In this document: positions 1 to 8,871 of the stretch, piece by piece
How the letters are laid out: the number at the start of each line of letters is the position of its first letter
How positions within the stretch are numbered: the stretch's first letter is position 1
Source of the DNA: Candidatus Levyibacteriota bacterium
Lineage (GTDB): Bacteria; Patescibacteriota; Microgenomatia; Levybacterales; UBA12049
Assembly: GCA_016192645.1 (NCBI GenBank)
Contig: JACPTT010000056.1
Coordinates: forward strand, 1 to 12,587
Direction: 5' to 3'
Length of the DNA stretch: 12,587 nucleotides
Translations under genes and position numbers: made by a program
Notes under the pieces: generated by a model
What the model was told of the DNA's origin: nothing
Databases searched by the model: none
What the model saw: only the letters and a program-made list of their open reading frames with translations

Positions 1-111
1 ATAATAAACATTTTCTGTTCGTACAGCTATTCCCGTTGTGGCACTTAGCGTATTTCCTTTTGCGTCAAACTCTGGCGATTTATATCTAACTCTAATCTCA
101 TGGATTGCCAT
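1..111 (-). CDS. PurS-like N-terminus of phosphoribosylformylglycinamidine synthase (partial)
   Basis: The first 37 codons of a gene that continues past the left edge. I translated it directly: it starts MAIHEIRVRYKSPEFDAKG and stays open to base 1. The pattern of an initial beta strand, then D-A-K-G, then T-G-I-A-V-R and a Tyr pair resembles the start of PurS, where a D-x-x-G turn is followed by a Gly-rich helix end and a VR strand. PurS is the small subunit, or N-terminal domain, of FGAM synthase, which converts FGAR to FGAM with glutamine and ATP. The ATG lies 9 bp after the purN stop with only a weak ribosome site (ACGAG), so it is probably the next gene of the pur operon. Whether it is free PurS or a PurS-PurL fusion cannot be told from 37 residues. 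The assignment is an inference from a short match plus context. Confidence 0.55.
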   Translation of the reverse strand, partial: MAIHEIRVRYKSPEFDAKGNTLSATTGIAVRTENVYY

Positions 112-120
112 ACTCGTTTT

Positions 121-852
121 TTAACCGTACGGGAAAAGTTTTTTTGCTACTCGTTTAGCTAAAAATAAAATTTCTTCTTCTCCAGGTCTAACAAGAGCTT
201 CTCTTGTTGTAATTTCCCTAATATTTCCCGCTGCAACGCCCTTGAGTAAGTCTATTTGTACTCCATGCTCAACTGGTAGTACTCTTTGTTGTAGGTCACC
301 AACTGTATCGCCTGGAAAAATTTCAACACGTTGGGATTTCACAACTGTACCTTGATCAAAATCTCTGTGAACTCGTTGAGCAATTGCTTCTGTCCAATAG
401 TCTCTTTCGGTCATTCTAACAAATAATAGTCTTGTCGCATGAACTCTTCTGCCATACATACCTTGGCCACCAAATTCTGGTACGGGTCCAGGATGTTGGT
501 TAAACATTGTATTTGGATATTCATCTATGACATGTCCAGGGGTTAGAGGCATCCACCCATTTTGAGTGACAACTGTTATACCACGTTCTCTCAGTTCTTT
601 CAAAATTCTTGTTCCAAAACCTTCTGGATCTACTTTGTTATCGTCACCTCTAAAATCATTGGGATCAACTACAACAATATCTTTCTCGGGGATTCCTAGT
701 CTCCTTGCTTTTTTTATTCCACCCGCGTTGGCGTTACTTGCGATTACACAAGTAACATCCATTGGGACTTCACCAGATTGGCAGGCTTTTATAATTTCTT
801 GCATGGTTGTTCCCGAACCTGAGATTAATGTTGCCAGCCTTTCCCTAGCCAT
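121..852 (-). CDS. purN: Phosphoribosylglycinamide formyltransferase (PurN)
   Basis: This 243-residue protein transfers a formyl group from 10-formyl-THF to GAR in the third step of purine synthesis. Family motifs are clear: the phosphate-binding loop LISGSGTTMQEII near residues 9-21, VIASNANAGG at 36-45, the catalytic Asn and His in FNQHPGP (N118, H120), and the catalytic Asp in DFDQGTVV (D166), followed by GDTVGDLQQRVLPVEH. It is longer than the usual 190-215 residues, with a C-terminal extension. The segment around GGQGMYGRRVHATRLLF (128-144) also departs from the usual P-G-L-H-T-H region, so it is a divergent member. It starts 2 bp after the purC stop, with GGGGAG upstream as a ribosome site inside the end of purC. 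It belongs to the purB-E-C-N operon. PurN identity is firm; substrate specificity is inferred from the pur context. Confidence 0.9.
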   Translation of the reverse strand: MARERLATLISGSGTTMQEIIKACQSGEVPMDVTCVIASNANAGGIKKARRLGIPEKDIVVVDPNDFRGDDNKVDPEGFGTRILKELRERGITVVTQNGWMPLTPGHVIDEYPNTMFNQHPGPVPEFGGQGMYGRRVHATRLLFVRMTERDYWTEAIAQRVHRDFDQGTVVKSQRVEIFPGDTVGDLQQRVLPVEHGVQIDLLKGVAAGNIREITTREALVRPGEEEILFLAKRVAKKLFPYG

Positions 853-854
853 AA

Positions 855-1865
855 TTATTGAATCTCCCCGTATGTTTTGAGGTTTCGTTTAATTCTGTCC
901 GCAACTGGTTGTGGGCCAATTTGAAATTTTTTGCCTGTTATTTTTTCGTAAATTTGGATGTATCTCTTGCTGACTTTGGCAATAAACTCATCTGGCATTT
1001 TAGGCGGTTTGCCGTCGCCCGAATATCCTTGCTTCTTAAACTCATCTGGCATTTTAGGCGGTTTGCCGTCGCCCGAATATCCTTGCTTCTTAAACCAAAG
1101 TCGCAAAAATTCTTTATCAAAATTTTCCGGCTCAAGCCCTTTTTTAAACCGTTCTTTGTAGGTTTTTTTAATCCAAAAACGGGATGAATCCGGAGTATGT
1201 ATCTCATCAATAAGCATTAATTTCCCTCCGCCAGCTGGCGGATGTAAACCAAACTCATATTTTGTATCAACTAAAATAATCCCGGCTTTTGCACAGATTT
1301 TTGTTCCTTTTTCAAACAAGGCAAGGCTTACTCTTTTCATCTGCCGCCAAAGTTTTTTGGAAACGATTTTTCGCTCAAGTATTTCTTCTTCCGTTAGTCT
1401 TTCGTCATGTCCAACCTCTGCTTTTGTTGTGGGGGTAATGATTGGTTTTTTCAGCTTTTGATTTTTTCTCAAGCCCTCTGGAAAATTTATTCCATAGATG
1501 ACTCGTTCTCCCTTTGCGTATGCAGTCCAGATTGAGGTTGAGGTAACCCCGCTTATGTAGCCCCGAACCACCATCTCTATTGGAATAACCTTGCAGTTTT
1601 TAACAATCATTGCGTTTGGATCGGGAACCGAAATTAAATGGTTTTGGACAATGTCTTTAGTTTTCTCAAACCAAAAAACCGAAAGCTGGTTTAAGACCTG
1701 TCCTTTGAAAGGAATAAAGCCTAAAATTCGATCAAAAGCAGATTGTCGATCGGTTGTAATAATGACTCGTTGAGTTTTTGAGATGTAATAATCTCTTACT
1801 TTTCCTTGATGCTTTTTACCAAAGGTTTTTGGAAGATTAACCGTTGAAAGAATATTATTTATCAT
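855..1865 (-). CDS. purC: SAICAR synthetase (PurC) with an internal tandem duplication
   Basis: This 336-residue phosphoribosylaminoimidazole-succinocarboxamide synthase joins CAIR and aspartate using ATP. Motifs in order: GKVRD (21-25), TDRQSAFDRILG (38-49), KGQVLNQLSVFWF (54-66), VVRGYISG (99-106), ITPTTKAEVGHDE (143-155), DTKYEFGL (200-207) and IDEIHTPDSSRFW (219-231). Together these are diagnostic of the eukaryotic/bacterial long form. Two oddities: the 18-residue segment KKQGYSGDGKPPKMPDEF occurs twice in a row (259-294), identical at DNA level, whereas the family has one copy; and the loop at 208-213 (HPPAGG) is encoded by a perfect 16-bp palindrome. The reading frame is intact throughout. 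The ATG overlaps the purE stop as ATGA, with GGGAGGGG five nt upstream of the ATG. Whether the duplicated segment permits activity is unknown. Confidence 0.95.
   Translation of the reverse strand: MINNILSTVNLPKTFGKKHQGKVRDYYISKTQRVIITTDRQSAFDRILGFIPFKGQVLNQLSVFWFEKTKDIVQNHLISVPDPNAMIVKNCKVIPIEMVVRGYISGVTSTSIWTAYAKGERVIYGINFPEGLRKNQKLKKPIITPTTKAEVGHDERLTEEEILERKIVSKKLWRQMKRVSLALFEKGTKICAKAGIILVDTKYEFGLHPPAGGGKLMLIDEIHTPDSSRFWIKKTYKERFKKGLEPENFDKEFLRLWFKKQGYSGDGKPPKMPDEFKKQGYSGDGKPPKMPDEFIAKVSKRYIQIYEKITGKKFQIGPQPVADRIKRNLKTYGEIQ
983..1095. repeat. Perfect 54-bp tandem duplication inside purC
   Basis: Two head-to-tail identical copies of a 54-bp unit, 984-1037 and 1038-1091. Identity extends one base to the left and four to the right, so 113 bp are periodic. 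The length is a multiple of three and adds exactly 18 codons, so the purC frame is kept. The copies show no base difference, which points to a recent duplication, a variable-number locus, or an assembly artefact. The duplicated codons cover the conserved GYSGDG-PP-MP segment near the C-terminus. Confidence 0.97.
1227..1242. repeat. Perfect 16-bp palindrome TCCGCCAGCTGGCGGA within purC
   Basis: An exact inverted repeat with 8-bp arms and no loop, much more GC-rich than its surroundings. In purC it encodes most of H-P-P-A-G-G in a loop between the DTKYEFG strand and the LIDE strand, where family members vary in length. A sequence of this type inside a coding region suggests a small mobile or dispersed palindromic element that landed in frame. 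Related TCCGCC-type palindromes occur near 8836-8862 and 10030-10046. Confidence 0.75.
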
Positions 1866-2395
1866 TTTTTGACCCCTCCCGGCGAGGCAAAATAGTTTTT
1901 CCAGCCAATTTTTTTTAATTTCTCCGCTTTTTTTTCAACTCCTTGGGAAAGACCCTTTTTGTATTCAATCAGTTTTTTTTCCAGCTTTTTATCTGCCGTT
2001 GCTAATATCTGAACTGCCAAAAGAGCGGCGTTTTTGGCATTATCAATGCCAACGGTTGCAACAGGAACTCCGGGCGGCATTTGAACAGTTGAGTAGAGAG
2101 AGTCAACTCCCAAAAGCGCACCCCCTTTTAATGGCACTCCGATTACGGGTAACGGAAAATGGGCTGCCACAACTCCGGCTAAATGCGCCGCCAGTCCTGC
2201 TGCGGCAATAATAACTCTTATACCACTTTTATAAGATTTTTCAATATACTTTATTGTTTTCTCCGGCGATCTGTGAGCAGAGGAGATGGTAATCTCGTAA
2301 TTAACATCAAATTCTTCAAGTGTTTTGGCGGCCTCAGACATTACAGTCAAATCAGAGTCTGAACCAAGAATAATTGCAACCAGAACTTTTTTCAT
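1862..2395 (-). CDS. purE: N5-carboxyaminoimidazole ribonucleotide mutase (PurE)
   Basis: This 177-residue protein is the catalytic subunit of AIR carboxylation. Visible motifs: GSDSDLTVM (11-19), SSAHRSPE (38-45) with the catalytic His, AAAGLAAHLAGVVA (64-77), PVIGVP (83-88) and MPPGVPVATVGIDNAKNAALLA (106-127). The AAHL-G pattern fits the class I enzyme that interconverts N5-CAIR and CAIR and usually works with PurK. No purK is in the window, so the partner must be elsewhere or absent. The last 40 residues are Lys-rich with a coiled look and end in SPGGVKK. The start overlaps the purB stop (ATGA), and a GAGG ribosome site lies in the end of purB. The purC ATG overlaps its own TGA, so translation is probably coupled across purB-E-C. 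Confidence 0.95.
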   Translation of the reverse strand: MKKVLVAIILGSDSDLTVMSEAAKTLEEFDVNYEITISSAHRSPEKTIKYIEKSYKSGIRVIIAAAGLAAHLAGVVAAHFPLPVIGVPLKGGALLGVDSLYSTVQMPPGVPVATVGIDNAKNAALLAVQILATADKKLEKKLIEYKKGLSQGVEKKAEKLKKIGWKNYFASPGGVKK

Positions 2396-3783
2396 TTTTT
2401 CCTCAAACGCCTTATTTCTTTAATTGCTCTTTCGGTAAGCTCAACAGCAAGTCCAAGGTAGGTGAAGGGGGTGAGTTTCGAAAGTTCCTTTTTTCCCTCA
2501 TCGTCAACAGACAGCTTTGCAACTAATTCCTTCCATTCCTTTTCTCCAATGTGCCGGCCGCGGGTGAGTTTTAACATCAATGAATAAGGATCCTCGATTC
2601 CGAACCTTCGCATAATAGTTTGCGCGCCTTCTGAAAGTATCGTCCAATCTGCATTTAGAACTTGTGCAAGATATTCTTTGTTTGGTTGAACAACAGATAG
2701 TCCCCTCAAGACATTTTTATACGCAAGCAGTGAATATCCAAGCGGTACGCCTAGGTCTCTTATAACCGTACTGTCTGAGAGATCGCGCTGAAGTCTTGAA
2801 ATAGGAAGTTTTCTTACGAAATACTCAAATAAGGCATTTGCTTTACCTAGATTTCCTTCGCTGTTTTCAAATCGGATAGGATTTACCTTTTGCGGCATGG
2901 TGGAGGAGCCATGCTCACCCGCTTTTGCTTGCTGAACAAACCAACCGTCGCTTATGTAGCGCCACATGTCTTGATCAAAATCGGTAATGATGCCGTTGAT
3001 TCGCTGGTAGTTTTGAAAAAACGCAATCATGTCCTCATAAGGATTTATCTGAGTAGTTGTAAGGTTTGGCTCAAATCCGAAGGAGCGGATAAAGTTTTCC
3101 GAAAAAGAAATCCAGTCAATCTTAGGATATGTTGCTTGAAGAGCATTTAGATTGCCAACTGCGCCAGTGAGTTTTCCGCTGAGTGGCTTTTTTTCTAACT
3201 CTCTGACTTCTTTATTAAGTCGGGAGGCAAAAACAACAAGCTCTTTCCCAACAGTTGTCGGCACTGCGGCCTGACCATGAGTTCTGGCAAGCATCGGTAT
3301 CTCTTTGTGTTCTTCTGCCTGATCTGTGAGTTTGTCGATAACGCTGTCAAGAGCAGGAATAAGAACATCGTGGGTTACTCTTTTAAGAATAAAGCGATAG
3401 GAAAGGTTGTTTATGTCCTCTGAGGTAAGGCCAAAATGAACCATTTCAACAACATCTTCAAGAGAAGTGCCCGCAAGCATTGTTCGGAAGGCCTTTGTCA
3501 TTGCGGTTACATCGTGTTGTGTTTCGTCTTCGATTTTTTTAATCTTTTTTGCATCTGAAAGCTTTAACCTTTGACCAAACGAAGAGAGCTTTTGCCGTTC
3601 ACGAGGAGTAAATGATCGAACAACTCCAATATCGGACAGCGCCATTAAATATTGAGCTTCTATCTCAATTCTTGTGCGAATTAGGTTGTATTCCGAAACA
3701 TAAGAGGTAAGCTCTGCAACGTCTCTTCTGTTCCGCCCATCCAAAATAGAAATTGCGGTTAATTCCGAAAGAGGCAAAGGCAT
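2392..3783 (-). CDS. purB: Adenylosuccinate lyase (PurB)
   Basis: A fumarase/aspartase-superfamily enzyme that cleaves SAICAR to AICAR plus fumarate and adenylosuccinate to AMP plus fumarate. Numbered from an upstream ATG at 3807, the motifs are GLTSEDINN (126-134), ARTHGQAAVPTTVGKEL with the catalytic His (174-190), and the signature GSSTMPQKVNP with the catalytic Ser (300-310). The overall shape follows the long gamma-proteobacterial PurB type. I prefer the start at 3783: from there the protein reads MPLPLSELTAISILDGR, which lines up with the known N-terminus (M-x-L-x-x-L-T-A-V-S-x-x-D-G-R). The ATG at 3807 would have AAGG only one base away. It is the first gene of the purB-E-C-N operon, about 37 nt downstream of the predicted transcription start. 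Expected catalytic residues are all present. Confidence 0.93.
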   Translation of the reverse strand: MPLPLSELTAISILDGRNRRDVAELTSYVSEYNLIRTRIEIEAQYLMALSDIGVVRSFTPRERQKLSSFGQRLKLSDAKKIKKIEDETQHDVTAMTKAFRTMLAGTSLEDVVEMVHFGLTSEDINNLSYRFILKRVTHDVLIPALDSVIDKLTDQAEEHKEIPMLARTHGQAAVPTTVGKELVVFASRLNKEVRELEKKPLSGKLTGAVGNLNALQATYPKIDWISFSENFIRSFGFEPNLTTTQINPYEDMIAFFQNYQRINGIITDFDQDMWRYISDGWFVQQAKAGEHGSSTMPQKVNPIRFENSEGNLGKANALFEYFVRKLPISRLQRDLSDSTVIRDLGVPLGYSLLAYKNVLRGLSVVQPNKEYLAQVLNADWTILSEGAQTIMRRFGIEDPYSLMLKLTRGRHIGEKEWKELVAKLSVDDEGKKELSKLTPFTYLGLAVELTERAIKEIRRLRKK

Positions 3784-3826
3784 TTTTTGTCTTTCTGCAG
3801 TCGGCATACCTTAGATTAGTAAATGG

Positions 3827-5138
<1,312 letters not shown>

Positions 5139-5140
5139 TT

Positions 5141-5170
5141 ATTGTATTAAAAGTTGAACTTCAAAAGCAA
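5141..5170 (-). promoter_or_regulatory. Putative purA promoter
   Basis: On the minus strand TACAAT (5146-5141) is preceded by an 18-bp spacer and a weak -35 match TTGCTT (5170-5165). Only 14 bases separate the -10 box from the purA ATG, so the leader would be about 7-8 nt. The -35 region overlaps that of the divergent dnaG promoter. Confidence 0.45.
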
Positions 5171-5188
5171 GATGCAAAATGCTAGAAT
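5160..5188 (+). promoter_or_regulatory. Putative dnaG promoter (extended -10)
   Basis: TGC-TAGAAT (5180-5188) is an extended -10 element, with TTCAAA (5160-5165) 17 bp upstream as a 4/6 -35 match. The box ends 10 nt before the preferred dnaG ATG at 5199, so the transcript would have almost no leader. It shares its upstream part with the purA promoter. Confidence 0.5.
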
Positions 5189-5198
5189 AAACAGGCTT

Positions 5199-6965
5199 AT
5201 GGATCAAGTAGCTCAAGTTAGAGAAAAAACAGATATTGTGGCTCTTATTTCCGAGTACATTCCTCTTAAAAAAATGGGGCGGAACTTCAAAGCCCTTTGT
5301 CCTTTCCACAGTGAAAAAACACCTTCTTTTGTTGCCTCGCCCGAACGGCAAATCTGGCATTGCTTTGGATGCAATTTAGGAGGAGATTGTTTTACATTTT
5401 TAATGAATTATGAAAACTTAGAATTTCCCGAAGCCCTTCGTATCTTGGCCAAAAAAGCCGGGGTTGAGTTGGCGCAATTTCGCTTTGAGAAAGGAGTTTC
5501 ATCGGAAAAAGAAATATTATACGCATTAAATCACCTAGCAGCTGAGTTTTACCACTATTTACTTACAAAGCACAATGTTGGTAAAGCGGCGCTTTTGTAT
5601 CTTACCCAAAAACGAGGAGTTTTACTGCCTCTTATTACTACTTTTAAGTTAGGGTTTGCACCTCGCATCGGAAATGCGCTATCTAATTATCTTTTGAAAA
5701 AAAAAGGATACAAAAAAGAAGATTTGCTCAAGGCTGGCCTTGCTTTTCAAAGAGGAAGCGATGTTTTTGATTTTTTCCAAGGAAGAATTATGTTTCCGCT
5801 TTTTGACCACCGAGACAATGTGGTGGGTTTTTCGGGCAGATCACTTTCCGATGGTGTTCCCTCAAAATACATTAACACTAAAGAAACGCTAGTATATCAA
5901 AAAGGCAGCCATTTTTTTGGCCTAAATATTAGCAAAGAGGAGATAAAAAAAGAGAGCAGGGCAATTATTGTTGAAGGAGAATTTGATGTAATCTCTCTTT
6001 TTCAAGGAGGCATTCGAAATGCGGTTGCGGTAAAAGGAAGCGGGTTAACGGAGAATCAAGCAAATCTTATTTCTCGTTTTGCCCAAAAGGCAAGTCTGTG
6101 TTTTGATCAAGACTTGGCGGGTCAGGAGGCAATTAAACGAAGCCTTCCTTTTTTAGAACAGAAAGGACTAACAACAACCGTAATTGAGACACCAGACGCT
6201 AAAGATCCAGATGAGGCGATTAGGAAAAACGAGGCAGCTTTTAAGAAAGCATTAAGAAACGATGTCGGCGTTTATGACTTTTTACTCGCAAAACTTAAGC
6301 GCCTTTATGATCCAAAAACCGCAGACGGGAAAAGAAAGATTTCAGAGGAGCTTTTAGTTTTTTTATCCGAGATTCAAAATGAGATTGTTAAAGAACATTA
6401 TCTTAAGAAGTTAAGCTTAGAACTTGATGTTTCTTATGAAAGCGTTTTACGCCAAGTTGAAAAGATAAAAAGCAAAAAAGAGGAAAAGATAAATTCTAAA
6501 TCATCAGCGGGTCTGTCAAGAACAAGAGAAGAGGTTTTAGAGGAGTATTTACTTGCCCTTATTCTTCAGACCGAGGAGGTTTTGGGTATTTTTACAAAAG
6601 CAAAAGATATTCTTGCGGGTTTTGAACTTTCTGTTCCTTCGCATCAAAGGATTTTTGAGAGACTGACTCTTCATTTTGATAAAAGCAAGAGTTTTAATGG
6701 AAAATTGTTCGCAAAAACTCTTCCCCAAGAATTATTGAGCTCTTTTGATACTTGTTTCTTATTTCCTCTGCCAAAATTTTCAACCAGCGATAGATATCAA
6801 GAAGAGGTTGAAAAAATAGTTAATGAGCTTCGAACTTTGTACTTAAAATCAAAGATAAGACTCATAAGCGAAAGAATAAAGAGCCACGAGAAGGAAGGAA
6901 GAAGAGAAGAGTTAGAAACCCTCAAAAAAGAGTTCTCCCGCCTTGTTTCGTCGCTTTCTAAATGA
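5199..6965 (+). CDS. dnaG: DNA primase (DnaG)
   Basis: Synthesises RNA primers at the replication fork. About 588 residues from the preferred start. Domain order is complete. The N-terminal CHC2 zinc ribbon is CPFH...HCFGC, with Cys/His ligands about 17 and 20 residues apart. The RNA-polymerase core follows, with KYINTKET and the Toprim domain: [10 protein letters not shown] with the acidic Glu, CFDQDLAG, then DAKDPDEAI. The helical C-terminal region that would bind the DnaB helicase is less conserved. The start at 5199 ([14 protein letters not shown]) fits the family N-terminus, where TDIV lies about 10-17 residues in. Earlier in-frame candidates at 5154 (TTG) and 5172 (ATG) fall inside the promoter. 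It is followed by rpoD after 16 bp, as in the macromolecular synthesis operon, but without rpsU upstream. Confidence 0.95.
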   Translation: MDQVAQVREKTDIVALISEYIPLKKMGRNFKALCPFHSEKTPSFVASPERQIWHCFGCNLGGDCFTFLMNYENLEFPEALRILAKKAGVELAQFRFEKGVSSEKEILYALNHLAAEFYHYLLTKHNVGKAALLYLTQKRGVLLPLITTFKLGFAPRIGNALSNYLLKKKGYKKEDLLKAGLAFQRGSDVFDFFQGRIMFPLFDHRDNVVGFSGRSLSDGVPSKYINTKETLVYQKGSHFFGLNISKEEIKKESRAIIVEGEFDVISLFQGGIRNAVAVKGSGLTENQANLISRFAQKASLCFDQDLAGQEAIKRSLPFLEQKGLTTTVIETPDAKDPDEAIRKNEAAFKKALRNDVGVYDFLLAKLKRLYDPKTADGKRKISEELLVFLSEIQNEIVKEHYLKKLSLELDVSYESVLRQVEKIKSKKEEKINSKSSAGLSRTREEVLEEYLLALILQTEEVLGIFTKAKDILAGFELSVPSHQRIFERLTLHFDKSKSFNGKLFAKTLPQELLSSFDTCFLFPLPKFSTSDRYQEEVEKIVNELRTLYLKSKIRLISERIKSHEKEGRREELETLKKEFSRLVSSLSK

Positions 6966-6971
6966 TACAAT
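6943..6971 (+). promoter_or_regulatory. Possible internal promoter for rpoD
   Basis: TGA-TACAAT (6963-6971) with TTGTTT 17 bp upstream (6943-6948) sits across the dnaG stop codon; the TGA of the extended element is the dnaG stop. The box ends 10 nt before the rpoD ATG. rpoD could thus be transcribed separately from dnaG as a nearly leaderless mRNA. Confidence 0.4.
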
Positions 6972-6981
6972 TCAAGGCGCC

Positions 6982-8064
6982 ATGAAAAAAAAGCCACAAA
7001 ATATTATCGCGGAAATTGTTGCTTCGGCAAAAAAGAGAGGATACATTACTCAAGATGAGATCCTTAATCTTTTTCCAAGACCGGAAGAGCATATCCCAGA
7101 ACTTGATGAGTTATACAACAGATTTTTACGGGCAGATATTGATGTTTTTGAGAGCGTTGCTCAGGAGGCAGATGAGGGAAAGCCAATCGAGGTTTTGGAA
7201 AAAGAGCTTGAGGCGCTAACGGTTTTAACTGAGGGGACAATTTCTGATCCGGTGAGAATGTATCTTAAAGAAATCGGCAGAATTCCTCTTCTTACTTTTG
7301 AACAGGAGATATCTTTGGCAAAGAGAGTTGAAAAAGGGGACAAAGCAGCAAAACAAAAACTTACTACTTCTAACCTTCGGCTGGTTGTCTCAATTGCCAA
7401 AAAGTATGTTGGCAGAGGGCTTACCCTTTTGGATCTTATTCAGGAAGGAAACCAAGGACTAATTCGGGCGGTTGAGAAATATGATTGGAGGAGAGGATAT
7501 AAGTTTTCAACCTATGCAACCTGGTGGATTCGTCAGTCAATAACCCGGGCTATTGCCGATCAGGCCCGAACGATTCGAATTCCTGTGCATATGGTTGAGA
7601 ATATTAACCGCTTTTTGCGGACTTCAAGAAGGCTTATGCAGGAATTGGGCCGCGAACCCGCACCCGATGAAGTGGCAAAGGTATTGGGGATTGATCCTGA
7701 TAAGGCTTTGGAGATTATTAAAATTTCCCAAGAGCCGGCAAGCCTTGAATCGCCGGTTGGAGACGAGGAAGATTCAAGGTTGGGTGATTTTATTCACGAC
7801 ACAACTGCGCCAACCCTTTTTGATACTGCTTCTCGCGAGCTTTTGAAAGAACAGGTCGAACAGGTTCTCTCCACCCTTTCCGACCGGGAAAGAAGGGTTC
7901 TTGAAGAAAGGTTTGGTCTAAAAGACGGCCGGGCAAAGACTCTTGAGGAGGTTGGAAAACTGTTTGCGGTAACTCGAGAGAGAATTCGGCAAATTGAGGC
8001 AAAGGCTCTTCGCAAACTCCGCCACCCTTCACGGGGAAATAAACTAAAAGACTATTTAGGTTAA
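6982..8064 (+). CDS. rpoD: RNA polymerase primary sigma factor (RpoD/SigA)
   Basis: Housekeeping sigma factor, 360 residues from the ATG at 6982, which has AAGG four bases upstream. A short N-terminal region replaces most of region 1.1. Region 1.2 follows as [17 protein letters not shown]. Region 2 is [26 protein letters not shown], then [19 protein letters not shown], which recognises and melts the -10 element. Region 3 contains [12 protein letters not shown], and region 4 is [15 protein letters not shown] with the helix-turn-helix [20 protein letters not shown], ending KLKDYLG. Region 2 and 4 residues match primary sigma factors closely, which agrees with the TTGACA/TATAAT-like boxes in this window. 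The large non-conserved insertion of proteobacterial RpoD is missing, giving the compact form. It follows dnaG and ends with its stop overlapping that of alkD on the other strand. Confidence 0.95.
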   Translation: MKKKPQNIIAEIVASAKKRGYITQDEILNLFPRPEEHIPELDELYNRFLRADIDVFESVAQEADEGKPIEVLEKELEALTVLTEGTISDPVRMYLKEIGRIPLLTFEQEISLAKRVEKGDKAAKQKLTTSNLRLVVSIAKKYVGRGLTLLDLIQEGNQGLIRAVEKYDWRRGYKFSTYATWWIRQSITRAIADQARTIRIPVHMVENINRFLRTSRRLMQELGREPAPDEVAKVLGIDPDKALEIIKISQEPASLESPVGDEEDSRLGDFIHDTTAPTLFDTASRELLKEQVEQVLSTLSDRERRVLEERFGLKDGRAKTLEEVGKLFAVTRERIRQIEAKALRKLRHPSRGNKLKDYLG

Positions 8065-8762
8065 GCTCTTTTTAAGTAGAACCTTCTTTTTTCCTCAGAG
8101 AATCTTTCGATCGCGTATCTTAACATAGTCCTTGGCATATTTTGGTGGTGCTTTTTAAGAAACTGTTCTTCGATCGCCTGGTTTCTTTTTCCAATTTCTC
8201 TTAACATCCAGCCAACGGCTTTATGGATTAAATCATGGTTATCTTTTAGAAGAATCTGCGAAATTTCCAAAGCATCGTTAAACTGATTATTTTTAATAAA
8301 GACATATGTTGCAAGAATAGCAATTCGTTTTTCCCATAAATTCTTTGACTTTACCAATTTATATAAAATCAATTTATCTTTGTCTAGTAGAAAATCCCCG
8401 ACAATATTTGGTGCAGATAAATCAACCAAGTCCCAGTTATTTATGTTTTTTGTGTTTTTTAAATAAAAGTTAAAGATCCTCTTTTTTAAGGCTTTATCTG
8501 CCTTTTTATATTTATCGACTAAAATAAGTAATGCGGTTAATCGGTGTTCATGGATTTTGCTTGAAAGAAGTTTTTGCAAATCTTCTAAATTCAAATCAAT
8601 ATACTTTTTTGCAACCTGCCGTTGTTTTGGAACAGTAACTCCTAAAAAAATATCGCCCTGCCCATACTCGCCCTTTCCTGTTTTAAAAAACCTTGAAAGT
8701 ATTTCTGCTTTTTTAGGATTTTTAAGTTTTTGCAGTTCTTTTTCTACATTCTTGCAGTCCAT
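8061..8762 (-). CDS. alkD: AlkD-type HEAT-repeat DNA glycosylase
   Basis: A 233-residue all-helical protein of the DNA alkylation repair family, which removes bulky or cationic alkylated bases such as 3-methyladenine and 7-methylguanine without base flipping. Residues that form the active-site cleft in Bacillus AlkD have visible counterparts: [11 protein letters not shown] gives W110 and D114, LWEKRIAIL gives R146, and [14 protein letters not shown] gives W185. Other family matches are [14 protein letters not shown] (41-54) and the C-terminal [13 protein letters not shown]. Its stop TAA overlaps the rpoD TAA in a shared TTAA. The ATG has no Shine-Dalgarno; a TGATACAAT box ends 7 nt upstream, so the first mRNA base is probably at or next to the A of the ATG. 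It is transcribed divergently from tRNA-Asn. Confidence 0.88.
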   Translation of the reverse strand: MDCKNVEKELQKLKNPKKAEILSRFFKTGKGEYGQGDIFLGVTVPKQRQVAKKYIDLNLEDLQKLLSSKIHEHRLTALLILVDKYKKADKALKKRIFNFYLKNTKNINNWDLVDLSAPNIVGDFLLDKDKLILYKLVKSKNLWEKRIAILATYVFIKNNQFNDALEISQILLKDNHDLIHKAVGWMLREIGKRNQAIEEQFLKKHHQNMPRTMLRYAIERFSEEKRRFYLKRA

Positions 8763-8769
8763 TTTTATG

Positions 8770-8778
8770 ATTGTATCA
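8770..8778 (-). promoter_or_regulatory. alkD extended -10 element TGATACAAT
   Basis: The same nine bases as the rpoD internal element, 7 nt before the alkD ATG. No convincing -35 is seen at 16-18 bp, which is compatible with an extended -10 promoter. It predicts a leaderless alkD mRNA. Confidence 0.5.
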
Positions 8779-8803
8779 TTTTACCATTTGTTAAGTCTGG
8801 ATT

Positions 8804-8831
8804 TTGACATTAGTAGGTGATAAAATACTCT
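8804..8831 (+). promoter_or_regulatory. Putative promoter of tRNA-Asn
   Basis: A perfect TTGACA (8804-8809) lies 65 bp upstream of the tRNA. The -10 is either TACTCT after 16 bp (8826-8831) or the better TGATAAAAT (8818-8826), which would be too close to that -35 but could act as an extended -10. Either way, transcription would start before the palindrome at 8836-8862. Confidence 0.45.
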
Positions 8832-8835
8832 CATA

Positions 8836-8862
8836 TTCCGCCAAGTCTGACTTGGCTGGGAA
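8836..8862. repeat. Palindrome in the tRNA-Asn leader
   Basis: GCCAAGTCTGACTTGGC (8840-8856) is a perfect inverted repeat with 8-bp arms around one T, flanked by TTCC on the left and GGGAA on the right, which can extend the stem imperfectly. It lies between the predicted promoter and the tRNA, 9 nt before the tRNA 5' end. There is no T-run after it, so it is not a standard terminator. It may be a dispersed palindromic element or a processing signal. Confidence 0.7.
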
Positions 8863-8871
8863 GTTTGACTT

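Noticed and set aside
566..880. 104-codon plus-strand ORF over purN
   Set aside because: Antisense shadow of purN and the purC end; its composition follows the reverse complement of conserved purN codons and no promoter or homology supports it.
983..1095. Tandem repeat considered as a CRISPR or minisatellite array
   Set aside because: Only two copies, no spacers, and it is an intact part of the purC reading frame.
5154..5198. Earlier in-frame starts for dnaG (TTG at 5154, ATG at 5172)
   Set aside because: They fall inside the predicted promoter (TGCTAGAAT at 5180-5188), and family alignment places the N-terminus near [14 protein letters not shown].
6943..6981. TTG start for rpoD overlapping the dnaG end
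   Set aside because: The ATG at 6982 has AAGG upstream and gives the natural N-terminus; the upstream 13 codons are the dnaG end and a -10 element.
8836..8862. Hairpin read as an intrinsic terminator for a plus-strand transcript
   Set aside because: No T-run follows on either strand and no gene ends immediately before it; alkD is transcribed away from it.
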